Below, one piece after another: positions 7,531 through 8,514 of a stretch of 8,514 bases of DNA (its first letter is position 1; each line of letters begins with the position of its first letter). Source of the DNA: Spirochaetia bacterium (GTDB taxonomy: Bacteria; Spirochaetota; Leptospirae; Leptospirales; Leptonemataceae); the NCBI GenBank assembly GCA_016195395.1, contig JACPZR010000212.1, positions 1 through 8,514 on the forward strand. The letters run 5' to 3'. Position numbers and translations under genes: made by a program. A model generated the notes under the pieces. That model did no database searches. It was given only the letters and a program-made list of their open reading frames with translations, and was not told where the DNA came from.

Positions 7531-8514
7531 TCACTCAAACGGAAGATAGGCGGCGCTGGGAACCAACGTATAGACTGGTATCTGCACCGTCGTCCCTGCG
7601 TCGGAAAAGTCTTTGTTCGTGTAATCCAAGCGTATCATGCCGGGCGATGCGGGATAAAGTGGGAAACTCGTATTGGACACTCCGTTATCGTCAACATGGA
7701 TGCCGCCGCCCACGTTGACACGATTCGTGCCCAAGTGCATGATGTACGACCGAAGATATACGGACCCACCGGCGCCCGCGCCGGATAACTGGTAGTGCCA
7801 GACGCAGATGCCGTTCTTACCGCCAACAGCAAGGATGGAACCGCTGGAGCCGACTTCTATGTCGTAAGCATCCACAACAATCACGCCGCCTCCCGTGCCG
7901 CCGTTGGCAATGCCGCCACACTGGCTGGATCCTTGCGACAAGCCCCCGCCTCCGGGGCCCATAAGTAGAGTACTGAGGGCGGGATTGCTGATGGCGCTGC
8001 CCGGCGCTCCCGTTACTCCCGACGGAGACCCAGACCAAACGAACTGGAAAGGGTCCGGGGCGGTGACCGCATAGCCACCGGGGGCGCCTGACCCGTTCGT
8101 GGTATTGTTCAGATTCGATCCGCCTCCTCCCGCTCCGTTATTCTGCGCGTTGGATGCCGTGCCTAACCCGCTATGCGATTCACCCTGATTGGCCGTCTGC
8201 GCCGCGAAGGGATTCAGGCCCGTCCCGCCGCGGTAGCCCGTCTGTGTAACGTCGATATTCCCGTTGATCATAACGGTGCCTTTGGCACGGAAGATCACAA
8301 TGCCGCCGGTCTGGCCGTTCCATGAATTCGCAGTGATGGATGCCCCAGAATTGATGGTTACGTCGTTGTACTGTGGCACCCTGACGACCTGCGCCGCGGA
8401 TGCGCTCGCCACGTTAAAAGTTCCTGATGCGTACGCGTTTTTGAGTGGCGACGTGAACGATAGCGTGTTCCCAGCAACAGCCGATAAGACCACAAGTTCA
8501 CGGGGCAGAGCCCC
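7531..8514 (-). CDS. Glycine-rich, probably surface/secreted beta-solenoid-like protein (5' end beyond window)
   Basis: The frame is open to the window edge. The visible part is 327 residues, and no natural start can be assigned: the GTG at 8493 is internal, since seven more in-frame codons (GALPREL) precede it. Composition is dominated by Gly, Ser, Asn, Ala and Val, with almost no charged residues across ~98-210. VVRVPQYNDVTINSGASITA (43-62) followed by GGIVIFRAKG resembles a domain I recall from large extracellular bacterial proteins. Three degenerate units starting GG-hydrophobic strand (70-97, 208-234, 248-274) suggest stacked beta strands. The Gly/Asn-rich stretch 98-207 (GAGGGGSNLNN, GPGGGGLSQGSS) probably forms loops. 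Two cysteines (C199, C237) could form a disulfide. The signal peptide, if any, is upstream of the window. I see no LPXTG, autotransporter barrel or other sorting signal at the end (VYTLVPSAAYLPFE). Function unknown; surface display or matrix role is inference. It is probably transcribed separately from the genes downstream of the 99-base gap. Confidence 0.82.
   Translation of the reverse strand, partial: GALPRELVVLSAVAGNTLSFTSPLKNAYASGTFNVASASAAQVVRVPQYNDVTINSGASITANSWNGQTGGIVIFRAKGTVMINGNIDVTQTGYRGGTGLNPFAAQTANQGESHSGLGTASNAQNNGAGGGGSNLNNTTNGSGAPGGYAVTAPDPFQFVWSGSPSGVTGAPGSAISNPALSTLLMGPGGGGLSQGSSQCGGIANGGTGGGVIVVDAYDIEVGSSGSILAVGGKNGICVWHYQLSGAGAGGSVYLRSYIMHLGTNRVNVGGGIHVDDNGVSNTSFPLYPASPGMIRLDYTNKDFSDAGTTVQIPVYTLVPSAAYLPFE
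7693..8307 (-). repeat. Three degenerate protein-level repeats in the glycine-rich protein
   Basis: Within the partial surface-type protein, three segments share the pattern GG, a beta strand of alternating hydrophobic residues, a short polar turn, then a second strand ending in Gly-Gly. They are GGIVIFRAKGTVMINGNI with GYRGG (residues 70-97), GGVIVVDAYDIEVGSSGS with VGGKNG (208-234), and GGSVYLRSYIMHLGTNRV with VGGG (248-274). A weaker fourth strand, GMIRLDYTN, is at 292-300. The spacing between units 1 and 2 is enlarged by a Gly/Asn-rich insert. The repeats are visible only in translation, not as DNA repeats. They suggest a beta-helix or solenoid, which is inference. Confidence 0.5.

Noticed and set aside
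7183..7788. Plus-strand open frame (201 codons) covering the 99-base gap
   Set aside because: It overlaps both flanking genes antisense and shows no family-like motifs.
7531..8493. GTG at 8493 as the start of the glycine-rich protein
   Set aside because: The frame stays open to the window edge with family-like residues before it, and no ribosome site is seen; the gene is more likely truncated by the window.

Overview
All five genes I can support lie on the minus strand, so the window is transcribed right to left. It is compact, moderately GC-rich bacterial DNA with very short intergenic gaps. I see no tRNA, rRNA, CRISPR array, transposase or prophage gene. The genes look like chromosomal signalling genes rather than a mobile island. 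The gene types point to a Gram-negative bacterium with elaborate cyclic-nucleotide and kinase signalling. The cyclic-nucleotide-binding (CNB)/TPR protein, with its GEFFGVKSALGRYPREE stretch, and the HDS-type amidohydrolase resemble proteins I recall from spirochaetes, particularly the Leptospira side. That placement is from memory and tentative.

Layout in transcription order. (1) 8514-7531: the 3' part of a glycine-rich, probably secreted beta-solenoid-like protein whose start lies outside the window. (2) A 99-bp gap. (3) 7431-6196: a metal-dependent amidohydrolase of the deaminase/chlorohydrolase type with a substituted metal-binding motif. (4) 6180-5110: a CNB domain followed by TPR-like repeats. 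(5) 5110-4466: a Crp/Fnr-type cyclic-nucleotide-binding regulator, overlapping the previous stop codon by one base. (6) 4436-1 and beyond: a very large multidomain signalling protein, open for 1478 codons to the window edge. It has a Ser/Thr kinase-like domain, a STAND-type ATPase, a long helical TPR-like region and a GAF domain. Its C-terminal output domain is cut off. This last gene fills the left half of the window, and the many open frames on the opposite strand there are shadows.

The four genes from 7431 leftward are separated by 15, -1 and 29 bases and are probably one operon. A plausible reading is a signalling module. Two cyclic-nucleotide sensors, one with an apparently degenerate ligand pocket and one canonical with a DNA-binding domain, are co-expressed with a giant kinase/ATPase/GAF sensor and an enzyme of unknown substrate. 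Both enzyme-like members carry substitutions at key catalytic positions: HKE instead of HRD in the kinase, and HxS instead of HxH in the amidohydrolase. These are the observations most worth following up.
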